Of a stretch of 31,041 bases of DNA, positions 23,223 to 30,715 are shown in pieces. The position numbers and the translations under genes are program-made. Location: the IMG/VR virus record IMGVR_UViG_3300031787_000566, positions 1 to 31,041 of that record; one strand, written 5' to 3'. The notes under the pieces were generated by a model, which was given only the letters and a program-made list of their open reading frames with translations, was not told where the DNA came from and searched no databases. The stretch comes from a virus. The first letter of the stretch is position 1; every line of letters begins with the position of its first letter.

Positions 23223-24146
23223 TCAGAACTGGATGACAGCAGTCGAGAGCGCTTCGGGCTTGATGACCTTATAGCCATAAACCTGAAGACCGCGAATGAT
23301 GTTACCAAAGGTCGTTTCCGACCGGATGGTCTCCATGTTCGTCATCTGCGAAGCGAAGGTGAAGCCCATCTTGTGGCCGCTGATGATGTTGTACTTACCC
23401 GAAGTCACGTACAGGTTATGGCTCACGTAGATGGTGAAGCGATCCACCATACCGAGGCGACCGTTACGGACCACCGACATGCTGTCACCGGTCAGCGAGG
23501 CATCCTTCAGTTCCGACTTCTTGATCAGACCAGCCATCTTGGCGGGGATGACAAGGAAGCGGTCGGCTTCCGGGGCATTCGCTTCGTCAAGCACAGTGCC
23601 CATATCGACGATCAGGTCGATCACCGAAGTTGTACCGCCAGCGCCATCCTTGGTCACGGTGAGCGGCGAGCCGGTCGTGCCGAGGTTGAACGAAGCCGAC
23701 TGCTCACCAGCAGTAGCGCCCTTGTTGGTTGCAGCGATACCGGGCAGAAGGTCGGTCAGCACGCGCTGGTCGATCTTGATCTTCATACGCTCAGAAGCGT
23801 CCTTCGACCAAGTATCCATCAGGTTGATGTCCGACTGAACCTTGTCCACATCGTCTTCGACGCAGGCGAAGTATTCGCCCTTGTCGATGACAAGCTGCAG
23901 CTTCGGCTTGTCCGGGTTCTCGACCGTCAGTGCCTGACCCTTGACGTAGTCACGGATCGTGATCTCAGGGGTGGTGCGGATGTTGACGGTATCACCGAAC
24001 TGACGAATCTCACCCTCGTAGTCAGTGTTCGAGATCGCCGCAAGCACGGTGGCATCGTAGAAGTTCTCGATCAGCTTGCCCGACCAGATTTCGGGAATGA
24101 AGTTACCCGAGTAGTTCGGGCTACCGGGGGAAACAGGATACGACAT
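23223..24146 (-). CDS. Major capsid protein (307 aa)
   Basis: Contains the N-terminal pattern NFIPEIWSGKLIENFYDATV, the central region with KPKLQLVIDKGEYFACVEDD, and the C-terminus SGHKMGFTFASQMTNMETIR then GLQVYGYKVIKPEALSTAVI, typical of HK97-fold coat proteins of podoviruses and related phages. Length is normal for a non-cleaved coat. It directly follows the scaffold gene with an AGAAGGAAC site and is followed by a UUCG hairpin. It forms the icosahedral shell around the scaffold. Confidence 0.9.
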   Translation of the reverse strand: MSYPVSPGSPNYSGNFIPEIWSGKLIENFYDATVLAAISNTDYEGEIRQFGDTVNIRTTPEITIRDYVKGQALTVENPDKPKLQLVIDKGEYFACVEDDVDKVQSDINLMDTWSKDASERMKIKIDQRVLTDLLPGIAATNKGATAGEQSASFNLGTTGSPLTVTKDGAGGTTSVIDLIVDMGTVLDEANAPEADRFLVIPAKMAGLIKKSELKDASLTGDSMSVVRNGRLGMVDRFTIYVSHNLYVTSGKYNIISGHKMGFTFASQMTNMETIRSETTFGNIIRGLQVYGYKVIKPEALSTAVIQF

Positions 24147-24162
24147 GGTATGTTCCTTCTAA

Positions 24163-25188
24163 TCAAGCATTTACGACAATACGGCCTTCTCGTTGCGCCG
24201 CAAAGATGTCGCGTTCGATACGATCCCGCTCCTGTTCACGACCCTTATACTTCCCCGACCGGACTTCATTGAAAAACTTCTTGATGTCATCCGGCGAGTA
24301 GGTTTTGGGTTGCTTGGCGGCAGACGACCCGGCACCGCGAGAGCGGCCCGGAGCTACCTGCTTTTCAAGTTCGTTAGAGATAACGGGGGCTGATTGAGCA
24401 ACAAAGGCTTGTCCAGTAGACTCAAGCCAAGTGCGGAAGAATGCGCTAACCCGATAGGCATCAAGCGAGCGCTGGGCTTCTTCGAGGTACGTCTGACGGG
24501 CAACACCCGTCAGAGGGTCAATATCGAGCAGCCACGACTGGAAGCCGTCGTTGTCGTTGACCTCACGCCAGTTTGGAACATACGCTGTCAGATCAGACCA
24601 GAACTGCTGTTCTGCCGAAACCTGCTGGCGCTGCGCGACAGCCTGTACCTGCGGGACAACATTGGCCTGCATCTGCTGAAGTAGACCTTCGATCTGAGCA
24701 AGGCGTTGAGCAACGGGGATAAGTTCCTCGCGGCTGACCTTACGCATAACGTCAATCGACTCGCCGTACTCGTTGATCTCCTGATCAGACACAAGCCGCT
24801 CGGGCTGGGCCTGCTCAGTACGAGCCGGGGCCGCAGACTGCTGTGCTGACAAGGATGCCAGCAGTTGCTCCATCTGCGCTACACGTTGTTCCAGTTCGGT
24901 TTTCTGCCGAACTGTGGCGTTGTACGAACCCTGAAGGGACCGCCACCTCTGAGCATAAGTCTCAGAGTTTTCATCTTCCGTGTTTGATGTGCCGGAAGTT
25001 TGCTCATCTCCCGACACCTGAGCAGCATTATCGTTCGCATTCGCGTCAGCCGTGGGCGTATCATCGCCAGCGTCAACGGTTTCCTGCCCGACCTCGGCAT
25101 CGCTGCCTGTGCCGGTCTCTCCATTTAGCTGCTTGTACAGTTCCTGTACGGCTTCGGACTGCTTACGAACTTGCTCTGGAATTGCCAT
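24163..25188 (-). CDS. Capsid scaffolding protein (341 aa)
   Basis: An acidic, low-complexity N-terminus (residues 20-80: ETGTGSDAEVGQETVDAGDD), a coiled coil (about 85-115: QKTELEQRVAQMEQLLASLS), a Gln-rich helix (150-200) and a basic C-terminus (YKGREQERDRIERDIFAAQR) are the hallmarks of phage scaffolds, whose basic end docks the coat. Position between portal and coat genes supports this. ATG 25188 follows a TTGGAG site in a 36-bp gap. Confidence 0.85.
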   Translation of the reverse strand: MAIPEQVRKQSEAVQELYKQLNGETGTGSDAEVGQETVDAGDDTPTADANANDNAAQVSGDEQTSGTSNTEDENSETYAQRWRSLQGSYNATVRQKTELEQRVAQMEQLLASLSAQQSAAPARTEQAQPERLVSDQEINEYGESIDVMRKVSREELIPVAQRLAQIEGLLQQMQANVVPQVQAVAQRQQVSAEQQFWSDLTAYVPNWREVNDNDGFQSWLLDIDPLTGVARQTYLEEAQRSLDAYRVSAFFRTWLESTGQAFVAQSAPVISNELEKQVAPGRSRGAGSSAAKQPKTYSPDDIKKFFNEVRSGKYKGREQERDRIERDIFAAQREGRIVVNA

Positions 25189-25224
25189 ATTAATTGCTCC
25201 AATCTGTGAGCTTGATTAGTCGGC

Positions 25225-25440
25225 TCATATATCAGCCGCTAGATTAGGGGCATCGGATGCGAACTTTACAAGTTCGCCAAGCACTTGGCATCTGCCCTGA
25301 TAGATACCAGTGTTGTCAACTGCAGTAGGTAGGCGGCGAAGTTCCTGCATCTCCCATTCACGCAGCCAATCCAGCAGTGCTGGAAACTGCCTGACAGAAG
25401 CGCCAAGAGCCTTCGTTACCTGAGGGCTAGGCCGGATCAT
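25225..25440 (-). CDS. Small protein between portal and scaffold (71 aa)
   Basis: Unrecognised helical protein with FPALLDWLREWEMQELRRLP and GRCQVLGELVKFASDAPNLA. ATG overlaps the portal stop (ATGA). Similar short helical proteins occur at this site in related phages; a head assembly role is plausible. Near its 3' end (25259-25277) the DNA has a 7-bp inverted repeat around ttaca. Confidence 0.6.
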   Translation of the reverse strand: MIRPSPQVTKALGASVRQFPALLDWLREWEMQELRRLPTAVDNTGIYQGRCQVLGELVKFASDAPNLAADI

Positions 25441-27503
25441 GCGGCCCTCCCACTCGTACGGCTACTGACCGTGTTTGCTTCCATCCCACCTTTGGGAGCG
25501 CCGCTCGCATCAGTCGGTGCCGCAGTGCCGGGTTGTGCCGATTGCATCTCTGCAACTGCACTCGCCGCAAGCGCTGTCTGTTGCTGATCGTATGCGGACT
25601 TCTCCCGAGATGGGACGACCTCATCCACGGGCATTTGCAACCCTTTAGCCACTTCGCGGAGAATCGCGGCGCGACCATCCTTACCAATGATTTCTATATC
25701 GAAAGGATTGGCGGTTGCATTGAGGAACTCGATACGGCGCACGTTGACGGTCTCCTTGACCGCAAGGTTGATCGCACCCTTGGCGATCACTTCAACGTCA
25801 CCCTTAATGGACTCATCCGAGTCGTAGCGCATGTTGTAGACGAACTGCCGTTCGACGATGGGCTTCACCACGTCAGAGTCGATATGCATCACGACCTGAC
25901 GGATGCCCTTACCAGCAGCACCCATGAGCATAGACAAACCAGACGATGTACGTCCTGCGCCCTGCACGTTGAGATCGCCGTAGACGTAGGCCGGGATACC
26001 CGAGTGATCATCGGCTAGACGGCTAAACTTCTCGTAGACAGCCATCAACTCAGAAGCGCGCGACTCCGGCTGTGTGAACCGGATCGCTGGCGAGGATGAG
26101 CCAACAGGATCGTTGACTGTCTGCCAGATTTTCCATGGCGAAAGCTGAGTGATGTCCTCGTTGGCCGGAATGCGGTCGAGGTTGATTTCGACCTGCGGAC
26201 CCGAGGCAATGCCCATGTTGTTGACCAGCGCGCGGGCAGCCGCGTTGCAGACGCCCTGCAGGTCCTCGATGATCTCAGGGATGCCCTTACCCCAGAACGC
26301 GCCGGGACACTTGATGAAGCTGGTCTTGGCATAAGGCTTCTGACCCAGCGGATCATAATTCAGCACTGCCTTGATGACGTAGTTGCCTACGATCCAGACA
26401 TTGACATCATACTCGCGGGTTGGATCAGGAACCTCATCCTCGGTCATGCCCCATTCGATGAGCATCTTACCGCTGATCTTACCCCAGAACTCCAAGGCAT
26501 CATATTCGGTCGTCGGGCGCATGTAGCTGTAGTACTTGCGCTCCTCCTCGTCCTTCTGGAGTTCGACATCTTCGCTGATCCATGACTGCCCATTACCGAT
26601 CTCAAGGACCTTACGGATCGCATCGTCGTCGTATCCCGGCACACCAATAAGCTCAGACAATTCAGTGCGCGATAGGCGATGATGCTCGAATAGGTAGCCT
26701 TCGTGGATAGTGCTGACACCGGGTTCCGGGTAGATGCGGAACGGATCGACGCGCTCGTATTCAGGACCAAGCCGCTCAATGGGTTCGACCTGCGTACGAC
26801 CATCGGGAGATGTCTTCCAACCCAACGCCCGCTGTCGCCGCACAATCGGACCTTTGATGAACGCAGCCGGGAACGTGACGAGATCAGTGATGAAATCGTT
26901 GAACGCTGTGTCCCAACCCCCCTGCAGGAACTGGTCCTGAATCTTGATCTTCATCCGGTCAGCGCGGTTCTGTGACTGCTGGAGGATGCCGAATCGATAA
27001 TCCTGACTGATCATCTCTTTCATCTCAGCCATCTGCGCCGCAGTAGGTGCCTGTCCTGAGTTCTGAACGATCTCAAGAATCTTCTCGGCAAAGATGGCCT
27101 GCACCTCACGCGACTGCGTAGGTGACAGATCGGGGATCGGAGTGGGGTCCAAGTCCCATGGCGGTGAGCCATTGTCGAGGAGGATATCACGCAGCCAGCT
27201 TTCGGCGGCGCGGCACTTAACCTCGGTGATCATCATATAGATTTCAGAGCCGCCTTGGCTCCTGATCTGCTGAAGCTTGTCAGCCTCGTACTCGCCATTG
27301 CGCTGGCGCATAGCCCGAAGCATGATCTGCTCGATGGGCCGCTTGGCCATCTCGGCCACATCCCAACACTGCCGCAGGTACCCAGTCAGACCGAGGATGA
27401 CAGGTTGGTTCTGCCGTTCTTGGAGCGCACGATCCGACGCTTCCTTCTCCTGACGAGCGAGGTCCTCGTTGCTGACGACACGAAGGAAGGTAAGACCGGC
27501 CAT
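25437..27503 (-). CDS. Portal protein (688 aa)
   Basis: A long portal typical of podoviruses. Features include the N-terminal wing region, YMMITEVKCRAAESWLRDIL, the central ERVDPFRIYPEPGVSTIHEG and GYLFEHHRLSRTELSELIGV, and the stem/crown part with CPGAFWGKGIPEIIEDLQGV then CNAAARALVNNMGIASGPQV. The C-terminus is Ala/Gln-rich and disordered. It lies between large terminase and scaffold, the standard order. The site before ATG 27503 is weak (AAGGGCT). It forms the dodecameric DNA gate at one capsid vertex. Confidence 0.92.
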   Translation of the reverse strand: MAGLTFLRVVSNEDLARQEKEASDRALQERQNQPVILGLTGYLRQCWDVAEMAKRPIEQIMLRAMRQRNGEYEADKLQQIRSQGGSEIYMMITEVKCRAAESWLRDILLDNGSPPWDLDPTPIPDLSPTQSREVQAIFAEKILEIVQNSGQAPTAAQMAEMKEMISQDYRFGILQQSQNRADRMKIKIQDQFLQGGWDTAFNDFITDLVTFPAAFIKGPIVRRQRALGWKTSPDGRTQVEPIERLGPEYERVDPFRIYPEPGVSTIHEGYLFEHHRLSRTELSELIGVPGYDDDAIRKVLEIGNGQSWISEDVELQKDEEERKYYSYMRPTTEYDALEFWGKISGKMLIEWGMTEDEVPDPTREYDVNVWIVGNYVIKAVLNYDPLGQKPYAKTSFIKCPGAFWGKGIPEIIEDLQGVCNAAARALVNNMGIASGPQVEINLDRIPANEDITQLSPWKIWQTVNDPVGSSSPAIRFTQPESRASELMAVYEKFSRLADDHSGIPAYVYGDLNVQGAGRTSSGLSMLMGAAGKGIRQVVMHIDSDVVKPIVERQFVYNMRYDSDESIKGDVEVIAKGAINLAVKETVNVRRIEFLNATANPFDIEIIGKDGRAAILREVAKGLQMPVDEVVPSREKSAYDQQQTALAASAVAEMQSAQPGTAAPTDASGAPKGGMEANTVSSRTSGRAA

Positions 27504-27506
27504 CTA

Positions 27507-27857
27507 TCAGTAGCCCTTGCTGCCCTTCGACATCTTCTTGACCATCTTGGCCCCGGCCTTCACGATGTCGGTCTTATCGGGCATCCACATGGATTCCTTC
27601 CCGACGATATCGAAAGCATGGTCACAAGAGTAACCTTGATTGACGAGCTTGGCCGCTGCACGCATGTTGGCGTCCGAGGTCAGGGCCTTGGTCTTGCCCA
27701 TACCGTACTCGTCGGACTGCTCACTGATGGCTTCGAGGTAGAACTCTCCACCAGCTTTGGTCTTGGTGCCGATCTGGTTCCCCATGTAGCCATACACAGG
27801 CTTCTCGGCGCGGATACCGGAGGTATCCATCTTCGGATTAGTCGAGTAGATAGCCAT
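27507..27857 (-). CDS. Protein between terminase and portal, unknown (116 aa)
   Basis: MAIYSTNPKMDTSGIRAEKP, then GYMGNQIGTKTKAGGEFYLE, an Ala/Asn helix (SDANMRAAAKLVNQGYSCDH) and a Lys-rich tail (AGAKMVKKMSKGSKGY). Not recognised. ATG 27857 has no AGGAG-type site; instead a perfect palindrome tggggtacccca (27859-27870) lies immediately upstream. The larger in-frame extension to 28157 runs into the terminase gene and through the terminator, so I reject it. It is the first gene of the head operon after the terminator. Confidence 0.65.
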   Translation of the reverse strand: MAIYSTNPKMDTSGIRAEKPVYGYMGNQIGTKTKAGGEFYLEAISEQSDEYGMGKTKALTSDANMRAAAKLVNQGYSCDHAFDIVGKESMWMPDKTDIVKAGAKMVKKMSKGSKGY

Positions 27858-27858
27858 G

Positions 27859-27918
27859 TGGGGTACCCCAAATAGAAGATGTTTGGGGTAGGTTAGCACG
27901 ACACTTCTATGTGTGCAA
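27859..27918 (-). promoter_or_regulatory. Structured leader and weak promoter candidate of the head operon
   Basis: A weak sigma70-like element, TTGCAC (27918-27913), 17-bp spacer, TAACCT (27895-27890), lies on the minus strand. Downstream are an inverted repeat atagaag/cttctat (27904-27910 and 27872-27878) and the palindrome tggggtacccca. The palindrome would place the start codon next to a stem. Promoter call is tentative. Confidence 0.35.
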
Positions 27919-27921
27919 CCG

Positions 27922-27971
27922 GCAAAAGAAAACCCCAGTGCGGCAATGAAGAGGTTCACTGCACTGGGGTT
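27922..27971 (-). terminator. Rho-independent terminator after large terminase
   Basis: On the minus strand, aaccccagtgc (27971-27961), a 19-nt loop and gcactggggtt (27941-27931) form a perfect 11-bp stem followed by ttctttt. It begins 43 nt after the terminase TGA. The opposite strand lacks a T-run, so it acts leftwards only. Confidence 0.88.
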
Positions 27972-28014
27972 AAGTGGTGATAGGGAGTAACGAAGACTGA
28001 CGAGGGGGTATGTA

Positions 28015-29403
28015 TCACGTCCACCCAACGGCTGACAAGCGTTTAATTTCACGGCGTTGAGTAAGCTGTCCCGCTTCACCACCGCTGTGTAGATGCAGGC
28101 AGAGGTACTGAAGCGCCTCAGCCACATGACTGTGCTTGTTCTTGTCGATAGCCCCATCGGTCTTGGGCTTGTACCGGTATCCGCCCATCATGGCAGCCTT
28201 GAGCGCGGTGCAGCGTGGGTCGAGCAGGAACCCCGGATCGCCATCCACCTGCCGCATGAGGTAGTCATCGACCGCGTTGATCCGCGCCGAGATGCTGTTG
28301 GTCTTGGCCGGGATGACCTTGAACCCCTCAGCCTTGATGATATCCACTGCACTGCGCTCGTCGGTCTGCGCCCGCTGCACACCCGCAGGGTCGGTCACGA
28401 TCAACACCGGGCAGCCGCTGAACCTCTCGAAGATCATGGGTTTGAGTACGGTCCGGATGAACCGCTGGATGCCCATGTCGAAGCTCACGGCCTCACCGAG
28501 GATGAGCGCCCGACCTCGTGGGTCCTGCTGCCCGATGACCGCCGCAGGCGTGAGACCCAAGTCGATCCCGATGATGACGGGCCGCATCCCGTTGACGATG
28601 CCACGGAGCGGCTGCTTGGCCATGTGGTAGTCAGGTCGGAAGTACTTGTATACCGGCTGTCCCGCGCTCGACAGACCGTAGTCCCCGTCGATGAAAACCC
28701 GGATGTACTCTTCGGACCGGCCCTGTGTGTCGTAGTACCCATCCGGCAGGTTCTCGATGTTCTCGGCGTAGGGGCTACGCCCCGAGGGCTGCTTGAACAC
28801 ATCCCAACCGTTGTCGTTGGGCGACACGCCGTCCTTGGGGTCGAGTTTCTCGAACTGGTAGTACCACCATGTGTCCATGGTCGGCGGGTTGGTATCACCC
28901 CACATCCCATGCCACGTCGGCCCGCCATCCTTGGCAGAGGGAAAACGACCGACACGTTTGGACATGGCGTCCACGATATCAGGGTGAATGTCCCGGCACT
29001 CGTTGAACCATGCGAAGGTAAGTTCGAGCGAGTTCAGGTTGGCCACGTCGTCTGCGTCATCAAGCGCACGGAACATGATCTCGCACTCAATGTCGCCAAC
29101 CTTGAAGAAGTAGGTCTTCTTGGTCCGCAGCCACGTCCCGCACTGACCCGGAGGAAACCAGTCGAGGAACGTCTTGATCGTGGTGTCCTCAAGCTGCCGA
29201 GCGGTTTCACGGACCACAGCCGCACGCGTGCGGCGGATACCCTGCTCGTTGGGTTCCTGCATCGAGGCCCGCCGCACAATCTCGAAGCAGCAGGTCACAG
29301 ACTTGCCGGAACCAACAGGCCCCATCAACGCCCGCATCTTGGCATTGCTCTCCATGAACCGCTTACCGGTAGGCGGCGGCGTGTAGTTGATAACCACTGC
29401 CAT
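28015..29403 (-). CDS. terL: Terminase large subunit (462 aa)
   Basis: An ATPase-nuclease that drives DNA packaging. Walker A is G28-P-V-G-S-G-K-S35; the Walker B-like strand is LTFAWFNE (residues 128-135) with Glu135; a coupling-type motif GDTNPP follows at about 169. The C-terminal RNase H-like nuclease has Asp281 in IIGIDLG, Asp338 in IVTDPAG, and a late motif with NKHSHVAEALQY (423-434). Length is at the short end for TerL. It is separated by only a few bases from a 68-aa gene upstream and ends before a strong terminator. Confidence 0.95.
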   Translation of the reverse strand: MAVVINYTPPPTGKRFMESNAKMRALMGPVGSGKSVTCCFEIVRRASMQEPNEQGIRRTRAAVVRETARQLEDTTIKTFLDWFPPGQCGTWLRTKKTYFFKVGDIECEIMFRALDDADDVANLNSLELTFAWFNECRDIHPDIVDAMSKRVGRFPSAKDGGPTWHGMWGDTNPPTMDTWWYYQFEKLDPKDGVSPNDNGWDVFKQPSGRSPYAENIENLPDGYYDTQGRSEEYIRVFIDGDYGLSSAGQPVYKYFRPDYHMAKQPLRGIVNGMRPVIIGIDLGLTPAAVIGQQDPRGRALILGEAVSFDMGIQRFIRTVLKPMIFERFSGCPVLIVTDPAGVQRAQTDERSAVDIIKAEGFKVIPAKTNSISARINAVDDYLMRQVDGDPGFLLDPRCTALKAAMMGGYRYKPKTDGAIDKNKHSHVAEALQYLCLHLHSGGEAGQLTQRREIKRLSAVGWT

Positions 29404-29406
29404 AAG

Positions 29407-29613
29407 TCAGTGTCTCATCCTGCCGCGCTCGTACTCTTCGCGCTTATCCATCGCATGATGGACCCAGATACCGGGGTCTTCGTCGTTCTCGGTGGGGTTG
29501 CACCAACAGTCAGGATCAGGCTCATGATCGCGCAGATCGCCAATCGGTACGATATGGAAGTGACGTGTGTTATCTGGCTCATATACCATCGCTGATATCC
29601 AGTCGAAGACCAT
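29407..29613 (-). CDS. Small acidic His/Cys protein (68 aa)
   Basis: MVFDWISAMVYEPDNTRHFH, then IVPIGDLRDHEPDPDCWCNP and VHHAMDKREEYERG. The HIVP-x-x-DL-x-x-H, CWC-x-P and REEYE pattern recurs in small phage proteins of unknown function (from memory). The His and CxC residues could bind a metal. ATG is 1 nt after the preceding stop, and the stop is 3 nt before terL. Confidence 0.65.
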   Translation of the reverse strand: MVFDWISAMVYEPDNTRHFHIVPIGDLRDHEPDPDCWCNPTENDEDPGIWVHHAMDKREEYERGRMRH

Positions 29614-29614
29614 C

Positions 29615-29782
29615 TCATACGTCCAAGAGGAGTACGAGAAACTCCCGCCCTCGCTTCTTGGTGATGGTGATCTTGGTTTTGAACGACTGACCAGCCGCAG
29701 TCAGCGCGGATTCGAGTAGAGCTACAGCAGCTGTGGATTTCAGCCGATAGTACTTTTGTGGGTCAAGGTCATCAGTCATCAT
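29615..29782 (-). CDS. Small protein between terminase subunits (55 aa)
   Basis: Starts MMTDDLDPQKYYRLKSTAAV and ends with a basic beta segment (TITKKRGREFLVLLLDV). The first of two adjacent ATGs (29782, or 29779) follows GAGG and overlaps the end of the small terminase gene. The longer frame extending 10 codons upstream is unlikely. Function unknown. Confidence 0.55.
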   Translation of the reverse strand: MMTDDLDPQKYYRLKSTAAVALLESALTAAGQSFKTKITITKKRGREFLVLLLDV

Positions 29783-30263
29783 CTTCGCCTCGGTGATCAG
29801 AGTCATCCTCAATCACGCGTGCGGTAGCGTCAATGACTTTCATGTCGGACGGGGCTGACCCAAGGTTGATCATGATCTTGACCCCGCCGCCAGCGGTACC
29901 AGTATCCTCGTTGTTCTTCGGCTCCAGACCGGCCCACTTCACGGTGCTTTTGATTAGGTCGGCCTTGACGGCAGGGGACACTGATGGGTCGTGAATCAAC
30001 ATGTAACTTGTCGTTAGGAGTTCTTCCGCCTGCGCCCGCGCTTTGAGTCGGAACGTCAGTCCCTTCTCACGCACCTCCTCGCGGTATAGCTCCACCCGCT
30101 TGAGGAAGACCCTATCTTGGTTGAACGCCAGCAGGTCGTTGGCGTCGATCCGGTGCCGGTCCTTGATCTCGTCAAGGCTTTCGCCCGAACCTTCCAGACA
30201 CAGGGCTACGTCGAACGCGAGGCGGTCGGTCCACTTGGTCAGGTGAAGAGGGAGATGGTCCAT
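29772..30263 (-). CDS. terS: Terminase small subunit candidate (163 aa)
   Basis: The N-terminal helices (WTDRLAFDVALCLEGSGESL, DEIKDRHRIDANDLLAFNQD) look like a helix-turn-helix DNA-binding region. Residues 70-115 form the oligomerisation helices (LKARAQAEELLTTSYMLIHD, KADLIKSTVKWAGLEPKN). The acidic tail is disordered. This, together with its position at the head of the packaging genes, fits TerS, which recognises phage DNA and feeds it to TerL. No clear Shine-Dalgarno precedes ATG 30263, and the tRNA 3' end is only 24 nt upstream. Confidence 0.75.
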   Translation of the reverse strand: MDHLPLHLTKWTDRLAFDVALCLEGSGESLDEIKDRHRIDANDLLAFNQDRVFLKRVELYREEVREKGLTFRLKARAQAEELLTTSYMLIHDPSVSPAVKADLIKSTVKWAGLEPKNNEDTGTAGGGVKIMINLGSAPSDMKVIDATARVIEDDSDHRGEDDD

Positions 30264-30287
30264 ATCGAGAGGGTACCATCTGATGAC

Positions 30288-30363
30288 TGGTGCCGCAAGT
30301 AGGGATCGAACCCACGACCTACCGCTTACAAGGCGGTTGCTCTACCATCTGAGCTATTGCGGC
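30288..30363 (-). tRNA. tRNA-Thr (anticodon UGU), CCA encoded
   Basis: A complete cloverleaf on the minus strand: acceptor gccgcaa/ttgcggc, D arm gctc/gagc, anticodon stem accgc/gcggt with loop cttgtaa giving anticodon TGT, T arm gtggg/cctac around ttcgatc, discriminator A and an encoded CCA. It reads ACA (Thr) codons. It sits directly upstream of the small terminase gene in the same direction, so it is probably processed from the late transcript. Confidence 0.95.
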
Positions 30364-30375
30364 GTGAGTATTCTG

Positions 30376-30395
30376 TAACTTTACATCTTGGTTTT
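30376..30395 (+). repeat. Direct repeat copy 1 (TAACTTTACAnnTTGGTTTT)
   Basis: A 20-bp element identical to copy 2 except at two central bases. On the plus strand TTTACA (30380-30385) with an 18-bp spacer to TAAATT (30404-30409) resembles a sigma70 promoter. Confidence 0.65.
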
Positions 30396-30407
30396 TACAA
30401 GGGTAAA
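30378..30407 (-). promoter_or_regulatory. Candidate leftward promoter for tRNA and terS
   Basis: Minus strand: TTTACC, 18-bp spacer, TAAAGT, 4/6 matches to each sigma70 box, with predicted start a few bases before the tRNA. It overlaps repeat copy 1, so both directions could be controlled together. Confidence 0.4.
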
Positions 30408-30419
30408 TTTTTGGAGAGC

Positions 30420-30439
30420 TAACTTTACACGTTGGTTTT
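30420..30439 (+). repeat. Direct repeat copy 2 (TAACTTTACAnnTTGGTTTT)
   Basis: 18 of 20 bases match copy 1, starting 44 bp further right. No good -10 box lies downstream on the plus strand, so a protein-binding site or a phage-specific promoter is as likely as a host promoter. Confidence 0.6.
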
Positions 30440-30522
30440 GGGGGTCTCGGATTACGCGGTTTACTACACTACGGGGGGCCTAGCGTCCGCGTGTCCATGT
30501 GCCCCCCTCCCCCTGCCCGGTA

Positions 30523-30586
30523 GGCCGCGCGATTGGCCGCGCGATTGGCCGCGCGATTGGCCGCGCGATTGGCCGCGCGATTGGCC
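30523..30586. repeat. Five perfect 12-bp tandem repeats (GGCCGCGCGATT)
   Basis: Five identical copies run from 30523 to 30582, followed by a partial ggcc. The unit is GC-rich and contains ggcc and cgcgcg palindromes. Unit length is about one helical turn plus 1.5 bp. It could be iterons, a repressor array or a slippage-prone tract. Confidence 0.95.
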
Positions 30587-30587
30587 C

Positions 30588-30620
30588 CAACTTTACATTC
30601 CGGTCTAGTTATGCCATAAG
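30588..30620 (+). promoter_or_regulatory. Repeat copy 3 and rightward promoter candidate
   Basis: CAACTTTACATTCCGG (30588-30603) matches the core of the other repeats. TTTACA (30592-30597, 5/6 to TTGACA), a 17-bp spacer and CATAAG (30615-30620, 4/6 to TATAAT) form a plausible sigma70 promoter for the 95-aa gene. Confidence 0.5.
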
Positions 30621-30653
30621 AATGAGGCCGAAGCGGTGGACGCCTCGGCAGGG

Positions 30654-30681
30654 AACGGGACCTAAAGCCCCAGTCCCGGTT
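30654..30681 (+). promoter_or_regulatory. Hairpin in the leader of the 95-aa gene
   Basis: cgggac (30656-30661), 11-nt loop and gtcccg (30673-30678), followed by gttcttt. It resembles a weak terminator or attenuator between the candidate promoter and the gene. Confidence 0.4.
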
Positions 30682-30715
30682 CTTTGAAATCGTTGGGGCA
30701 CGCGGAGTATATACC

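Larger units (their letters stand above)
30364..30715. promoter_or_regulatory. Divergent intergenic control region (352 bp)
   Basis: No convincing gene is present. The region separates the leftward tRNA/late genes from the rightward 95-aa gene and holds three TTTACA-containing repeats, five 12-bp tandem repeats, promoter-like elements in both directions and at least one hairpin. Short open frames here arise from the tandem repeats and have no credible start sites. Confidence 0.6.

Noticed and set aside
23180-23260. Programmed frameshift extending the capsid protein, as in T7 gene 10
   Set aside because: No slippery heptamer is present near the stop codon and the downstream sequence has its own start; only the hairpin is supported.
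23373-24272. 299-codon plus-strand open frame opposite the capsid gene
   Set aside because: Antisense to a convincing major capsid gene. It has no ribosome site and no recognisable protein features.
27858-28157. N-terminal extension of the 116-aa gene to 28157
   Set aside because: It would run across the end of TerL and through a strong terminator. ATG 27857 gives a phage-like protein.
28093-29595. 500-codon plus-strand open frame opposite the large terminase
   Set aside because: It is antisense to a clear TerL with Walker and nuclease motifs. Its Arg/His/Val/Leu-rich composition is a typical by-product of G/C-ending codons on the other strand.
30288-30363. tRNA as a phage attachment site
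   Set aside because: The tRNA is complete and no integrase gene or second copy of its 3' end is visible in the window. The 10-bp word repeated nearby is too short to support this.
30523-30586. CRISPR array
   Set aside because: The repeats are only 12 bp and contiguous, with no spacers and no cas genes.
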